Source: Victivallales bacterium | Lineage (GTDB): Bacteria; Verrucomicrobiota; Lentisphaeria; Oligosphaerales; Oligosphaeraceae | Length of the DNA: 64,000 bases | Direction: 5' to 3' | Assembly (NCBI GenBank): GCA_017554445.1 | Contig: JAFZIJ010000126.1 | Coordinates: forward strand, 28,566-92,565 | In this document: positions 1 to 9,173 of the stretch, one piece after another | Layout of the letters: each line of letters begins with the position of its first letter | Numbering within the stretch: the first letter of the stretch is position 1 | Notes under the pieces: generated by a model | The model's database searches: none | What the model saw: only the letters and a program-made list of their open reading frames with translations | What the model was told of the DNA's origin: nothing | Position numbers and translations under genes: made by a program

Positions 1-582
1 CATCTCGGGCTGCGTCCATTCATCCGCATCGACTATCGAGACGAAGCCGGAACAAACACGCCGCCAGGTATTTACGTCTGTAATCATCGGGCTGGAACAG
101 ATGCGTTTCTCATGGCTCTTTTCGGCGTCGAAGCCGTCCAAATCGTCAACGGCTGGCCGATGAAACTACCGTTCTTTGGCTACAACGCGCGATTGGCAGG
201 CTATCTGGATTCCACGAAAATCCCGTTGGAAGAGTATCCAAAACTCTTTAAAAGCTTGATAGACAATAACGTAAACGTCATCGCCTTTCCGGAAGGCACA
301 CGTTCAGGCTCGCGCAACATGAACAGCTTCCACAGCGGAATCTTCCGGCTCGCCATGGAGCTCGGCATTCCCGTCTATCCATGCTGCATCGCCGGAAACG
401 AACGCTTTCCAGACCGCAGTTTCCATTTTCACAAGTCCAAGGGAATCATCGTCAAACGACTTCCGCCAATCATGCCGGAAACGTATCGGAACTTTCCCTC
501 CGCCTTCGTGTTTAAGAAAAGAGTCCATGACATGATCCAGCAGGAAAACCAACGGCTGGACGCGGAACTGGACAGCCGTTGA
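1..582 (+). CDS. PlsC-like 1-acylglycerol-phosphate acyltransferase (5' end outside window)
   Basis: The open frame runs in from the left edge without a start, so the protein is N-terminally truncated. The acyltransferase HX4D motif is seen as NHRAGTD (His and Asp are residues 29 and 34 of the visible part), and the acyl-acceptor motif as FPEGTRSG. Both are diagnostic of the PlsC/AGPAT family, which transfers acyl groups from ACP or CoA to lysophospholipid-type acceptors at the inner membrane. It lies 37 nt before the ligase gene and on the same strand as the whole polyketide-like cluster, so it probably acylates a lipid carrying the cluster product. A housekeeping phospholipid role cannot be excluded. 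Confidence 0.85.
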   Translation, partial: HLGLRPFIRIDYRDEAGTNTPPGIYVCNHRAGTDAFLMALFGVEAVQIVNGWPMKLPFFGYNARLAGYLDSTKIPLEEYPKLFKSLIDNNVNVIAFPEGTRSGSRNMNSFHSGIFRLAMELGIPVYPCCIAGNERFPDRSFHFHKSKGIIVKRLPPIMPETYRNFPSAFVFKKRVHDMIQQENQRLDAELDSR

Positions 583-619
583 ACCATCTTCCAACCACCA
601 CAGCCCCGCAAACACCGCC

Positions 620-1897
620 ATGTCAACATTCAATTTGAATTATGAACTCTCCATGCAGCCGCCGGACGTCATCCGCCGCGAGCAGGAACGCCTCCTCAAC
701 GAGCATGTCCAGCATTGCAAGCTCCATTCGCCGTTCTATCGCGAAAAGCTCGCCCATCTGCCGAACCGTCCGCTCACGCTTGACGATTTGAAAGATCTTC
801 CGCTGACTTCCAAACATGATGTCCATGAACGCAATGAAGATTTCATCGCCGTTCCACAACGCGACATTTCCGATATCGTCTTCACAAGCGGCACGACGGG
901 CCGTCCATGCAAGATTGTCTATACCTTTAATGACGTCCATCGCCTTGGTTACAACGATGCTGTCGGCTTCAAATCCACCGGCATGAACGCGGAGGACATC
1001 GCCCTCATCACTTGCACGCTCGATCGCTGTTTCATCGCGGGCCTCGCCTATTCGACTGGCGTCGTCCTGCTCGGCGGTGCCGTTATCCGCAACGGGCTCA
1101 ACACGTTGGAAAGTCATGCGGATATCATCCAGAACAACAAAGTGACGGCCATCGTCGGCGTCCCGTCGTTTATCGCCAAACTCGGCCAATTTTTGACGGA
1201 CAACGCCATTGACATATCCTCCATCAAACATATCCTCTGCATTGGTGAACCATTGTATTCCAAGGAGATGCAACGCACGCCGCTTGCACAGAAGCTTGAA
1301 AACTTCTGGCCGGGCTGCGTCTATTCCACCTATGCTTCGTCCGAAATGGTCACGAGTTTCATGGAATGCAAGGAACGTCGCGGCGGCCATCCGCCAGCGG
1401 ATCTCGGATTGGTGGAAATCATTGATGAACAAGGAAATCCGTTGCCACCCGGCGAAGTCGGAGAAGTCGTCGTCACGCCGTTGCAAGTCCAAGGCATGCC
1501 GCTCATCCGTTTCCGTACAGGCGATTTGAGTTTCATCATTCCCGAACCATGTCCATGCGGCCGCCACACGCCGCGCCTCGGCCCGATTTTCGCACGTAAA
1601 GCACAGATGCTCAAAGTGAAAGGCACAACGCTCTATCCCGCCAGTTTCTTCAATGTTCTCGAACAAATCGACGCCGTCGATAATTTCTATATGGAAGTCT
1701 CCGGCACGGCTCTTTCCGACGAAATTGATTTGTATATCTCTTTCAGAGAAGGAGATATGGAATCCAATCATATTCGCGAAAAGCTTATCGCCAAGACGCG
1801 CGTCAACGTCCGTCTGCATACCGTCACGCCGCAAGAGGCCCACAAGAAGGTTTTCGGCTCCACCCGCAAGCCGCTCCGTTTCTATGATTTACGATAA
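620..1897 (+). CDS. PaaK-like adenylate-forming acyl/aryl-CoA (or ACP) ligase
   Basis: The 425-residue protein has the AMP-binding P-loop TSGTTGRP near residue 90, a YASSEM motif in the middle, and RFRTGDL before a CPCGR stretch, all as in phenylacetate-CoA ligase (PaaK) relatives. Its length matches that family and is shorter than standard acyl-CoA synthetases. Such enzymes activate an aromatic or aliphatic acid with ATP. Here it could load the starter unit of the polyene/fatty-acid pathway onto CoA or the ACP at 10084. APE clusters usually have an activating ligase in this role, so the assignment fits the context, but the substrate is unknown. There is no Shine-Dalgarno sequence before the ATG. 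Confidence 0.8.
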   Translation: MSTFNLNYELSMQPPDVIRREQERLLNEHVQHCKLHSPFYREKLAHLPNRPLTLDDLKDLPLTSKHDVHERNEDFIAVPQRDISDIVFTSGTTGRPCKIVYTFNDVHRLGYNDAVGFKSTGMNAEDIALITCTLDRCFIAGLAYSTGVVLLGGAVIRNGLNTLESHADIIQNNKVTAIVGVPSFIAKLGQFLTDNAIDISSIKHILCIGEPLYSKEMQRTPLAQKLENFWPGCVYSTYASSEMVTSFMECKERRGGHPPADLGLVEIIDEQGNPLPPGEVGEVVVTPLQVQGMPLIRFRTGDLSFIIPEPCPCGRHTPRLGPIFARKAQMLKVKGTTLYPASFFNVLEQIDAVDNFYMEVSGTALSDEIDLYISFREGDMESNHIREKLIAKTRVNVRLHTVTPQEAHKKVFGSTRKPLRFYDLR

Positions 1898-1903
1898 CGT
1901 TTT

Positions 1904-2314
1904 ATGAATAGCGCCCCTATCCCAGCCGCACAGTTTCTGCCGCACAAACCGCCGATGGCCATGATCGATTCCATCTTGGAAATCAGGCCCAACGGCCGCG
2001 CCACGGCGCATATCAGCCCGGACAATCGTTTTCTGAATTCCGACGGCGTTCTCGACCGCACGGTCGTTCCGGAACTCGTCGGGCAGGCCACCGCCGCCAT
2101 CAACACATGCCGCAACAACGGCGTTGTCGCCCAAGGCTTTCTGGCTCTCGCGCGGGACATCCAATTCTTCCATGACATCCATGTCAACGACGACATCGTC
2201 ATCAATCTAAAAGAAGAATCCCCCGTCGAAAATTGGGGCGTCATCACATTTGACATCCAAACCGCCAACAATACACTCTGCGCACAAGGAGAAATCAGCG
2301 TATGCATCTTGTAA
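1904..2314 (+). CDS. Hotdog-fold 3-hydroxyacyl-ACP dehydratase, ApeP/FabZ-like
   Basis: The 136-residue protein is the size of FabZ and opens with FLPHKPPMAMID, which matches the FabZ active-site segment LLPHRYPF; the catalytic His would be residue 14. The PELVGQA segment supplies the likely acidic partner, Glu57. It should dehydrate 3-hydroxyacyl-ACP intermediates to trans-2-enoyl-ACP, giving the conjugated double bonds when no enoyl reductase follows. It starts 6 nt after the ligase and overlaps the LolA gene by 13 nt, so it is translated within the same operon. A second, distinct dehydratase lies at 5952. Confidence 0.82.
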   Translation: MNSAPIPAAQFLPHKPPMAMIDSILEIRPNGRATAHISPDNRFLNSDGVLDRTVVPELVGQATAAINTCRNNGVVAQGFLALARDIQFFHDIHVNDDIVINLKEESPVENWGVITFDIQTANNTLCAQGEISVCIL

Positions 2315-2910
2315 TCATTATATTATCTTTTCTGTTAATCGTTCCCGTCTTCAGCGCGCCTTCTTTGGAGAAATTCGCCGAAAAGCTCAAGCCGCTTGCG
2401 CAGAACAAATCTGTACAGGCCGATTTCACACAAACTCGCCATCTGGAAGACCTTGATTTCGACATGGTTATCAATGGAGAATTCGCTCAGGAGGCAGGCA
2501 GCCGTCTCGCATGGATCACGACGAAGCCACTCCATTCCATCTGTCTCATCACGCCGCAGGGCATGAAATTCTGGGATGGTGAAACGAAAAAGACAACGAC
2601 TCTCGCGGCGGACAAATATCCGTGGATCCAATTGATTTTCAAGCTTCAATCACAATGGATGAACGGCGATCTTCTCGCGTTGAAACAAGATTTCACCATA
2701 GACGTCGTCGATGACCATTCCATTAAGCTCACGCCGCTCGCCACCGCCATCCAGATGTTCTTCAAGGAAATCACAATCCATTTCAGTTCAACATTTAACA
2801 CCGTTGAAAAAGTCGTTTTCCGTGAGAAGACAGACGATCTCATCACGCTTGAATTCGAAAATGTCGTCAACAATCAGACGATTCCTGAAAAAACATTCCA
2901 AATTCCATAA
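2302..2910 (+). CDS. LolA-like outer-membrane lipoprotein carrier protein
   Basis: The 202-residue protein starts with a signal peptide (hydrophobic residues 3-14, cleavage near VFSA). It then has the LolA pattern: a Q-ADFTQTR segment, a GEFAQEAGSRLAW segment and a later DG-ETKKTT stretch. LolA carries lipoproteins across the periplasm; paralogues inside APE-type clusters are thought to help move the pigment lipid to the outer membrane. It overlaps the dehydratase gene by 13 nt, and its AAGGAG (about 10 nt before ATG) is the only good Shine-Dalgarno sequence I see in this cluster. The exporter follows at 2958. Confidence 0.82.
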   Translation: MHLVIIILSFLLIVPVFSAPSLEKFAEKLKPLAQNKSVQADFTQTRHLEDLDFDMVINGEFAQEAGSRLAWITTKPLHSICLITPQGMKFWDGETKKTTTLAADKYPWIQLIFKLQSQWMNGDLLALKQDFTIDVVDDHSIKLTPLATAIQMFFKEITIHFSSTFNTVEKVVFREKTDDLITLEFENVVNNQTIPEKTFQIP

Positions 2911-2920
2911 CCACAACCAC

Positions 2921-2942
2921 CGGTCCCGCAGGAGCGGGCCCC
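2921..2942 (+). other. GC hairpin in the lolA-exporter gap
   Basis: The core is CCCGC-AGGA-GCGGG, a 5-bp stem with a 4-nt loop and weaker flanking pairs. It sits in the 47-nt gap between the LolA gene and the exporter. No T-run follows, so I do not call it a terminator. It could modulate expression of the large membrane protein or protect the upstream mRNA. Confidence 0.4.
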
Positions 2943-2957
2943 TCCCAATCACCAACC

Positions 2958-5945
2958 ATGGCCGTCCGTCTTCTCATCTTCGCACTCAGACATCGCAGGC
3001 AACTGTGGATCGCCGTTGCCCTGCTTCTCTGCGCGGCGATTGGGGCGGCAATCAAAGGAAACTACACCAATGATTTAGCGTACATGTTTCCGAATAATTC
3101 CATATCTGGCAACATGTATCGCGTCATGCAGTCAAGTCGCCTCACGCAATCCATTCAATTGGAATTAGATACAGGTATTCCCAATGGTGCGCCGCCGCTT
3201 CTGCCAAAATTGGACGAATTGGTTGAAGCTCTTCGAAAACAGCGCTATGTCGAATCCGTTGATTTCCGCTTTATGCCGGAAAACACGGATGTTATGGCAT
3301 CGCTCATCGCCGCACTTCCTTTGATTGCAGATGCTTCCATTCTTGACAACGCCTCACCGGCGGAAGCCGTCATGACCATTCGCAAGGCGCTTGCCCTGCC
3401 GGGCACGCCCATTGCAGACCAACGGGCCGATCCTTTTGGCTTCCGCCTTCCATACTACCGTCTGCTCGAACGTTTCCGTAGCCTCGGCGGCTACAACGTT
3501 TCGTCGCTGTATCCATTCTTGACGGATGCAGACGCGCAACGCGTACTGATTCTCATCAACGCAGACTTCCCCGAAGCACCGTCCTCTGGCGACATCGCCA
3601 CACTGTTTTTTAGCATTGAATTCACTGTCCACCAACATCTTCCAGACGTCACGGCAACCATCGTCTCCCCCTTGAATCACAATCTGGAAAACGAACGTGC
3701 CGTCAAACGGGACATTCTCGCCGTTTCATTGCTCTCCATCATCGCCTTGATCGCATTGGTCACAGCATGGTTCTTCTTCACGGAACGCCAGTCGTCGCAA
3801 TCCTTTGATTTTATGGGCATTATCGTCATTCCCCTCATGCCAGTCATCGCCTCAATCATCGTCACGGGCCTTCTCGCCCTCTGCTTCCACAGCCTATGTT
3901 TCTTTGTATTAGGAATTTGTGGCGGTATCGCGGGACTGGCCGTCGATCAAGGCATCCACATCTACACGGCCTACGCGGGACGCATGCGCATCCGCCGTCT
4001 GGCCGGCATCCAACTTCCGCTCGCCCTTAGCGTCATCACATCCGCCGCGTCATTTCTCGTATTGCTTGCGACAGGCATCGTCGCCTATCGCCAAATGGGC
4101 CTTTTCGCCGCCTTGACGCTTATCCTTAACCTATTCCTTTCCTTTACGTTACTACCGACAATTCTGAAGCCACGCCGTCCAGTCACGATCCATATCGCGG
4201 ACTTCCGTCCATCCAAACCGTTGGCCGCCATCATCAGCCTTATTTGGCTTATCATTACCATCGCCGCCGTCATCGTCATTCCCAAATTCCGGTTCAATTT
4301 ATCCCTCCAATCCATGGACGGCAGTTCCGCTGAAACGTTCCGCCAAGAGGAGGAACTTCAAAACCGCTGGCGTTCACAAGATGCTGGAACCATGATGGTT
4401 GTCACTGCAGACAGCCATGATAACGCACTCGACACATGCGATGACATCATGAACAACCATTTGGGAAATAATGGCTTCTCGCCGTCCTCCCTATGGCCTT
4501 CCATGACGGCACGTCAACGCCATCTGGACACTTGGACGACGCCACAAACAACACAACGCCTTCAGAATCTTCAACTTGAGATACGCAGTGAATGTCAGAA
4601 AGCCAAACTTCCACCAGCATTTTTCGACGGCTTCTTCAAATCCATCAACCAAACCATCGCCACAGGCCTCAAGACACCGCCACCGCCGCTCATCCAGATG
4701 ATTCACAAACATCTCATCCGCGACTATCCAGACTCCACAACTGCCATCATGTTTCTTCCAAAGTTTGTTGATAATGATTTACAAATATTTGTAGATAAAA
4801 TACTTCCGATTTTACCCAAAAACGCCGCCCTACTTTCTTCTGACGTCTTTCGTCTTGCCGTCGCAATAGACACTCGCCCACGCTTCACCAAAACCGTCAT
4901 CATTATCATACCGCTTCTGATTTTCTGCCTTTTGTGCGCCTTCCGCTCTCCCATGCAAATCCTGCTTATCCTCCTGCCTGGTTCCACCGCCATCCTCTGG
5001 GGCCTCGGATTGGCCGCCGCTTGTGGCTTCAAACTCAATCTCGTCAATCTCTTCAGTATCGTCATGCTGACAGGGCTTGTCATCGACTACGGTATTTTCG
5101 CCCTGCATCATGCGCGGCAACCATCATCATCCATCCCGACCGCCATGCTGCTATCCGCTCTGACCACGATTCTTACGACGGGGGCCCTGCTCGCTTCCAA
5201 GCATCCTGTCATGTTCAGCACAGGCCTCGTCCTGTCATTTGGTATCTTGCTGACAGCATCCACCGCCCTCTTTGTCATTCCATCTCTTGTGCAAATCCTT
5301 CCCTTCCTGAAACATAAGTTCTTCTGTTTCATTCTTCCGCTCATTCTGCTACTCTCTTCAGGTTGCATGTCGCTCCATCCAGAAAAGTTCCCGCCGCGTG
5401 ATTTGAGCGAAACCGAACGCACACAGGAAATTAATGATTTCCAGAAACTTCAGAACGAGCCGAAAAAAAATCTGTATAAAATGACCATCCATGTCTTATG
5501 GTATGACATCCCCATGCTTCTCGCCGTCAAGACAGATGCCGCGACGGGCTCCCTCCGTGCCGTCGCCACCGCCACCAACGGCGTGACGCTTTTTTCCGTC
5601 TCCGGCAAGAATTTCAAAGAAGAGAAGAAATACATCTCCGATGTTTTTCCCGATATCGCCAAACGACGTCTTTTCAACACGTTGTTCGATGATCTCTGCC
5701 ACGTTTTCCTTCCGTTTTCGCCAAATAGACTGGCATCCTGTCCGCCGCCGCTTGGAGAAAAACCGAACGAAACGTCCTACGCAGGTTCGCCACTACGGCT
5801 TGTTTTGCTAAAAAACGGCACGTTTCCACGACGTCACTGGCAAACGGCCTATTACGGATGGCTTCCAGAAAAAAGAACCTTCAACTCCATCGTATATAAG
5901 AACTTCCAATCGCACTACCGATTCACGTTTACCCTTGCCAATTGA
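2958..5945 (+). CDS. MMPL/RND-type exporter fused to a C-terminal lipoprotein-like domain
   Basis: The 995-residue protein has the layout of MMPL lipid exporters: one N-terminal membrane helix (residues about 8-30), a periplasmic domain, a helix bundle near 250-400, a second periplasmic domain and a second bundle near 640-790. GLAVDQGIHIY and GLVIDYGIFAL are the paired membrane motifs with the proton-relay Asp. The frame then continues without a stop into a hydrophobic run ending LLSSGC (Cys803) and about 190 further residues, resembling the small DUF3261-type lipoproteins that accompany APE exporters. It should move the cluster product from the inner membrane. The fusion is unusual: either the tail stays attached as a periplasmic domain, or an internal start (a GTG is in frame upstream of the run) makes it separately. 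Confidence 0.82.
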   Translation: MAVRLLIFALRHRRQLWIAVALLLCAAIGAAIKGNYTNDLAYMFPNNSISGNMYRVMQSSRLTQSIQLELDTGIPNGAPPLLPKLDELVEALRKQRYVESVDFRFMPENTDVMASLIAALPLIADASILDNASPAEAVMTIRKALALPGTPIADQRADPFGFRLPYYRLLERFRSLGGYNVSSLYPFLTDADAQRVLILINADFPEAPSSGDIATLFFSIEFTVHQHLPDVTATIVSPLNHNLENERAVKRDILAVSLLSIIALIALVTAWFFFTERQSSQSFDFMGIIVIPLMPVIASIIVTGLLALCFHSLCFFVLGICGGIAGLAVDQGIHIYTAYAGRMRIRRLAGIQLPLALSVITSAASFLVLLATGIVAYRQMGLFAALTLILNLFLSFTLLPTILKPRRPVTIHIADFRPSKPLAAIISLIWLIITIAAVIVIPKFRFNLSLQSMDGSSAETFRQEEELQNRWRSQDAGTMMVVTADSHDNALDTCDDIMNNHLGNNGFSPSSLWPSMTARQRHLDTWTTPQTTQRLQNLQLEIRSECQKAKLPPAFFDGFFKSINQTIATGLKTPPPPLIQMIHKHLIRDYPDSTTAIMFLPKFVDNDLQIFVDKILPILPKNAALLSSDVFRLAVAIDTRPRFTKTVIIIIPLLIFCLLCAFRSPMQILLILLPGSTAILWGLGLAAACGFKLNLVNLFSIVMLTGLVIDYGIFALHHARQPSSSIPTAMLLSALTTILTTGALLASKHPVMFSTGLVLSFGILLTASTALFVIPSLVQILPFLKHKFFCFILPLILLLSSGCMSLHPEKFPPRDLSETERTQEINDFQKLQNEPKKNLYKMTIHVLWYDIPMLLAVKTDAATGSLRAVATATNGVTLFSVSGKNFKEEKKYISDVFPDIAKRRLFNTLFDDLCHVFLPFSPNRLASCPPPLGEKPNETSYAGSPLRLVLLKNGTFPRRHWQTAYYGWLPEKRTFNSIVYKNFQSHYRFTFTLAN

Positions 5946-5951
5946 CTCTTC

Positions 5952-6335
5952 ATGCCGTATTCCATCATCCAATCCGAACTGCTGAAACGCATTCATGATT
6001 TCCAATGTCATGACGACGGCTCCTATTCCGCCGCCATCACGTTTGATCCTGCGTTCACAGGCTTTGACGGACATTTTCCAGGCAATCCCGTCGTTCCCGC
6101 CGTTTGCCAACTATCCGCCGTGGAAGTCCTTGCGCACATGGCACTTGGACATAAAGATCTGAAGCTCGCCACGATTTCTCTCATGAAATGCCGAGCTCCG
6201 TTATTGCCCAACGATACGGCGACATTTACGTTCACGATCACTCAAAATGCTAACGATGCAATCGTGAAAGCGGATCTTTCAACTCCCAAACAGAAAAACA
6301 CTTCCAAATTTAAATTGATATTCCAATATGCCTAA
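5952..6335 (+). CDS. Hotdog-fold 3-hydroxyacyl-ACP dehydratase, ApeI/FabA-FabZ-like
   Basis: This 127-residue protein carries GHFPGNPVVPA, the classic FabA/FabZ active-site loop, with His41 as catalytic base and Glu58 (AVEVL) as the probable acid. It is more canonical than the dehydratase at 1904. In APE pathways two dehydratase types co-occur, and the two may act at different chain lengths or as a pair; which does what cannot be told from sequence. It begins 6 nt after the exporter stop and its end overlaps the thioesterase by 8 nt, so the three are translationally linked. Confidence 0.85.
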   Translation: MPYSIIQSELLKRIHDFQCHDDGSYSAAITFDPAFTGFDGHFPGNPVVPAVCQLSAVEVLAHMALGHKDLKLATISLMKCRAPLLPNDTATFTFTITQNANDAIVKADLSTPKQKNTSKFKLIFQYA

Positions 6336-6816
6336 ACGCCGTCAGAAAAAATATTTCACCACCCTGCCAGACGATCCGCAGCCCATCGTCCACGAAGTGC
6401 AGCATCGACTCGCCTTCAGCGAAGTCGATGCTCTCGCCATTGGCTGGCATGGACATTATCCGGAATTCTTCGAAATGGCACACACGGAACTCATGCGTAA
6501 GATTGGTCTTACGTATGACTTATATCGCGAAAACGGCATTGGGGCTCCCATCGTCCAACTCCATGCCGACTACTTCGCGCCATTGATTCTCGATGAAATC
6601 TTCACCATCCGCGCGGAACTCGTCTGGAGCGACGGCGCCCGCATCAACGTCAACTACGAAATCATCAAAGAGAATGGCCAACTAGCCGGAACAGGCTACA
6701 CGGTCCAAATGCTTTTTGACGCCTACAACCACACGCCCTTCGTCACCACGCCGCCGCTCGTCGAATCCGTCTGGCAGCGCTGGAAAAATGGTGAATTCCT
6801 AGAAAAACAGAATTAA
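6328..6816 (+). CDS. YbgC/4-hydroxybenzoyl-CoA-type acyl thioesterase
   Basis: The 162-residue hotdog protein has SEVDALAIGWHGHYPEFFE near residues 31-49, matching the YbgC/4HBT pattern of a catalytic Asp (Asp34) followed by a conserved HxxY. Such enzymes hydrolyse acyl-CoA or acyl-ACP thioesters. In this cluster it could release the finished acyl chain or edit stalled intermediates on the ACP. It overlaps the preceding dehydratase by 8 nt and was probably the neighbour of the glycosyltransferase before the RhuM gene arrived downstream. Confidence 0.82.
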   Translation: MPKRRQKKYFTTLPDDPQPIVHEVQHRLAFSEVDALAIGWHGHYPEFFEMAHTELMRKIGLTYDLYRENGIGAPIVQLHADYFAPLILDEIFTIRAELVWSDGARINVNYEIIKENGQLAGTGYTVQMLFDAYNHTPFVTTPPLVESVWQRWKNGEFLEKQN

Positions 6817-6907
6817 AAAACTAAAAGAAATATATTTCAAATATTTTCCTTATTGAAACCGTTTGAACAGTAGCAGACAATCTTCGATTTCATGAAGGAA
6901 ACAAAAA

Positions 6908-7948
6908 ATGAACGGTGAATTACAAATACAAAAATCCCAGATGCTGATGTTCGAATCAGAGGATGGGAAATTTCATATTGATGTTCGATTTGAAGATGAG
7001 ACCGTCTGGCTCACTCAGGCTATGATGGCGGAATTGTTTGAGGTAGTTCCACAAAACATCACATTACATATCAAAAACATTTACAATGAAGGTGAATTGC
7101 TAGAAGAAGCAACTTGTAAGGATTTCTTACAAGTTCGTCAGGAAGGCAATCGCCAAGTGCAGCGTCTTCTTAAATTCTACAATCTAGATGTCATCATTTC
7201 GGTTGGATACCGCGTCAATAGCCGTCGAGCGACACAATTTAGGCAATGGGCGACCAATGTACTAAAGGAGTATATTCGCAAAGGCTTTGTTCTGAACGAT
7301 GAACGAATGAAGAATGGCGTAGATCTACGGTATTTTGACGAACTGCAAGAGCGGTTACGGGAAATTCGCCTGTCGGAACGTGTTTTCTATCAGAAAATCA
7401 AGGACATCTATACGACTAGCATTGACTACAACCCGAAAGATGAACGTACCATTGAGTTCTTCAAAATCATACAGAACAAGTTGCTATGGGCCATCAGCAA
7501 TCAGACTGCTGCAGAACTAGTCGTACGTCGCGCCAATGCAGAATTGCCGTTTATGGGAATGCAATCATATGACAAAAAGAACCCAAGACGCATCACAAAA
7601 CAAGATGCCATGACTGCCAAGAACTATCTCAACGAAGAAGAAATGAGAGCTCTTGGGCTTCTTGTGGAACAGTATCTGGCTTTTGCCGAAGCCCAAGCGC
7701 AACAGCACATTGCTATGTGTATGGACGATTGGATTAAACGTTTAGATATGTTGCTGGTATTCAACGGAAGAGAACTTCTTCAGAATGCAGGAAATATCAG
7801 CCACAAACTGGCAGAAGAGATTAGTACCCAACAATTGGAGCTATATCGTGCACGCCTTGCCCAAGAGGAACACGAACAGAGCTTGCAAGAACTGGAGCAA
7901 GATTTGAAGCAATTCTGCTCTGCAAAAAACATAAACACAGTCAATTAA
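6908..7948 (+). CDS. rhuM: RhuM family protein (Virulence_RhuM domain), inserted in the polyketide-like cluster
   Basis: The 346-residue protein matches the RhuM family along its length: an N-terminal VWLTQAMMAELFEV segment, YNLDVIISVGYRVNS near residue 95, and a C-terminal helical part with YLNEEEMRALGLLVEQYL. RhuM proteins are common in genomic islands and phages; their biochemical role is unsettled. The gene is visibly AT-richer than its neighbours, is flanked by AT-rich spacers, and has GCATTAA repeats after it. It separates the thioesterase from the glycosyltransferase of an otherwise tight operon, so it is most likely an insertion. An AGGAA sits about 12 nt before the ATG. Confidence 0.9.
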   Translation: MNGELQIQKSQMLMFESEDGKFHIDVRFEDETVWLTQAMMAELFEVVPQNITLHIKNIYNEGELLEEATCKDFLQVRQEGNRQVQRLLKFYNLDVIISVGYRVNSRRATQFRQWATNVLKEYIRKGFVLNDERMKNGVDLRYFDELQERLREIRLSERVFYQKIKDIYTTSIDYNPKDERTIEFFKIIQNKLLWAISNQTAAELVVRRANAELPFMGMQSYDKKNPRRITKQDAMTAKNYLNEEEMRALGLLVEQYLAFAEAQAQQHIAMCMDDWIKRLDMLLVFNGRELLQNAGNISHKLAEEISTQQLELYRARLAQEEHEQSLQELEQDLKQFCSAKNINTVN

Positions 7949-7982
7949 TTTATATATAAATTATTGAAATAAAAAACTATAA

Positions 7983-8015
7983 ATAATTAAGCATTAAGCA
8001 TTAAGCATTATGCAT
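7983..8015 (+). repeat. GCATTAA short tandem repeat overlapping a start codon
   Basis: Imperfect 8-bp units (ATTAAGCA) are repeated about four times and run into TATGCATTG. That last unit supplies the ATG of the glycosyltransferase at 8010, so the gene has no Shine-Dalgarno sequence at all. The same unit appears near 17758, 32780 and 63220. It marks the right end of the RhuM insertion. Confidence 0.7.
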
Positions 8016-9167
8016 TGTACAGTCGTCATCCCAGTCTATGACAACGAGCGCACGGTCTTGCAGGTCGCGCTGGCAGCGCGACGCCTGCATCCGCATGTGC
8101 TCGTCGTTGATGACGGCAGTACACGCCTGCCAGACGACTTCAACAATATCTTGAAAACCAACGACATCCGTCTCATCCGTCATCCGCAGAACTACGGAAA
8201 AGGCGTCGCCTTGCAGACGGCGTTGAAAGACCTTCATGAACGCCACGTCGATTACATGATCACGCTGGATGCAGACGGTCAGCATTCTCCTGATGACATT
8301 CCGGCCTTCATCAACCTGCTGGAAAAAGAAGGCCAGAATCGTGATTTGCTCGTCATCGGAGTCCGTGATTTCAATGGCCCCAACGTGCCTGATTCCAGCA
8401 AGTTCGGACGCAAATTCTCCAATTTCTGGATCAAACTCGAAACGGGCGTCACCTGTGCGGACACGCAAAGCGGCTTCCGCGCATATCCCGTCGAACCGCT
8501 TTCGAAACTGAAATTCCATTGTACACGCTATAATTTTGAAATCGAAGTTCTCACACGCGGACTGTGGGGCGGTCTCCAACTCCGCGAACTACCCATCCAC
8601 GTCACCTATGAACCGCCTGAACAGCGCGTTTCGCACTTCCATCCATGGAAAGACAACGTTCGTCTGTCGTTGCTTCATACGATGTTGGTAACACGTCGGT
8701 TGCTGCTATTTCCGCACAAACGGATCGTCCCCAAGCCGAAACTGCAACTGCCGTCGCTTTGGAAACATCCAAAGGAATTCTTCCTGTTTCTGCTAAAGGA
8801 AAATGCGACGCCTGAACTGCTTGCCATTTCGGCGGGCGTCAGTTCGTTTCTGGCCGTTTTGCCGCTCATCTCCTGCCACATGCTCGTCATCCTCTATGTC
8901 TGCATCCGTCTTAACTTGAACAAAGTCATGGCGTTAGCCATCCAAAACCTCTACATGCCGCCGTTCACGCCATTCCTCTGCATCGAACTCGGCTACTTCA
9001 TGCGCCATGGTGCATTTCTGCGCGAAGCGTCAATGCAAACCATCGTCCATGAACTCCACTTGCGTTTTTGGGAATGGCTTCTCGGCAGTCTCGTCATCGC
9101 ACCCATCGCGGCAATCCTTTCTGGATTAATCACTTACGTCACAGCCAGACGGCTTCAAAAGTCGTAA
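8010..9167 (+). CDS. Family 2 glycosyltransferase with C-terminal DUF2062 membrane domain
   Basis: Residues 1-230 are a GT-A glycosyltransferase of the dolichyl-phosphate-mannose-synthase type: VVIPVYDNE at the start, VVDDGS at 33-38 and the metal-binding DADGQH at 87-92. Residues about 255-380 have two or three membrane segments and resemble DUF2062. The protein should transfer a sugar from a nucleotide or polyprenyl donor at the inner face of the membrane. APE-type loci often carry a glycosyltransferase linked to an acyltransferase, and an LpxL-like acyltransferase follows here 6 nt later. It probably builds the head group or anchor of the exported lipid. The start codon lies inside a repeat; the next in-frame Met is well inside the GT domain, so I keep 8010. 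Confidence 0.82.
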   Translation: MHCTVVIPVYDNERTVLQVALAARRLHPHVLVVDDGSTRLPDDFNNILKTNDIRLIRHPQNYGKGVALQTALKDLHERHVDYMITLDADGQHSPDDIPAFINLLEKEGQNRDLLVIGVRDFNGPNVPDSSKFGRKFSNFWIKLETGVTCADTQSGFRAYPVEPLSKLKFHCTRYNFEIEVLTRGLWGGLQLRELPIHVTYEPPEQRVSHFHPWKDNVRLSLLHTMLVTRRLLLFPHKRIVPKPKLQLPSLWKHPKEFFLFLLKENATPELLAISAGVSSFLAVLPLISCHMLVILYVCIRLNLNKVMALAIQNLYMPPFTPFLCIELGYFMRHGAFLREASMQTIVHELHLRFWEWLLGSLVIAPIAAILSGLITYVTARRLQKS

Positions 9168-9173
9168 AACATC

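Noticed and set aside
623..1843. Long antisense open frame of about 406 codons opposite the PaaK-like ligase
   Set aside because: The plus-strand protein has clear family motifs; the antisense translation has none and is caused by codon bias.
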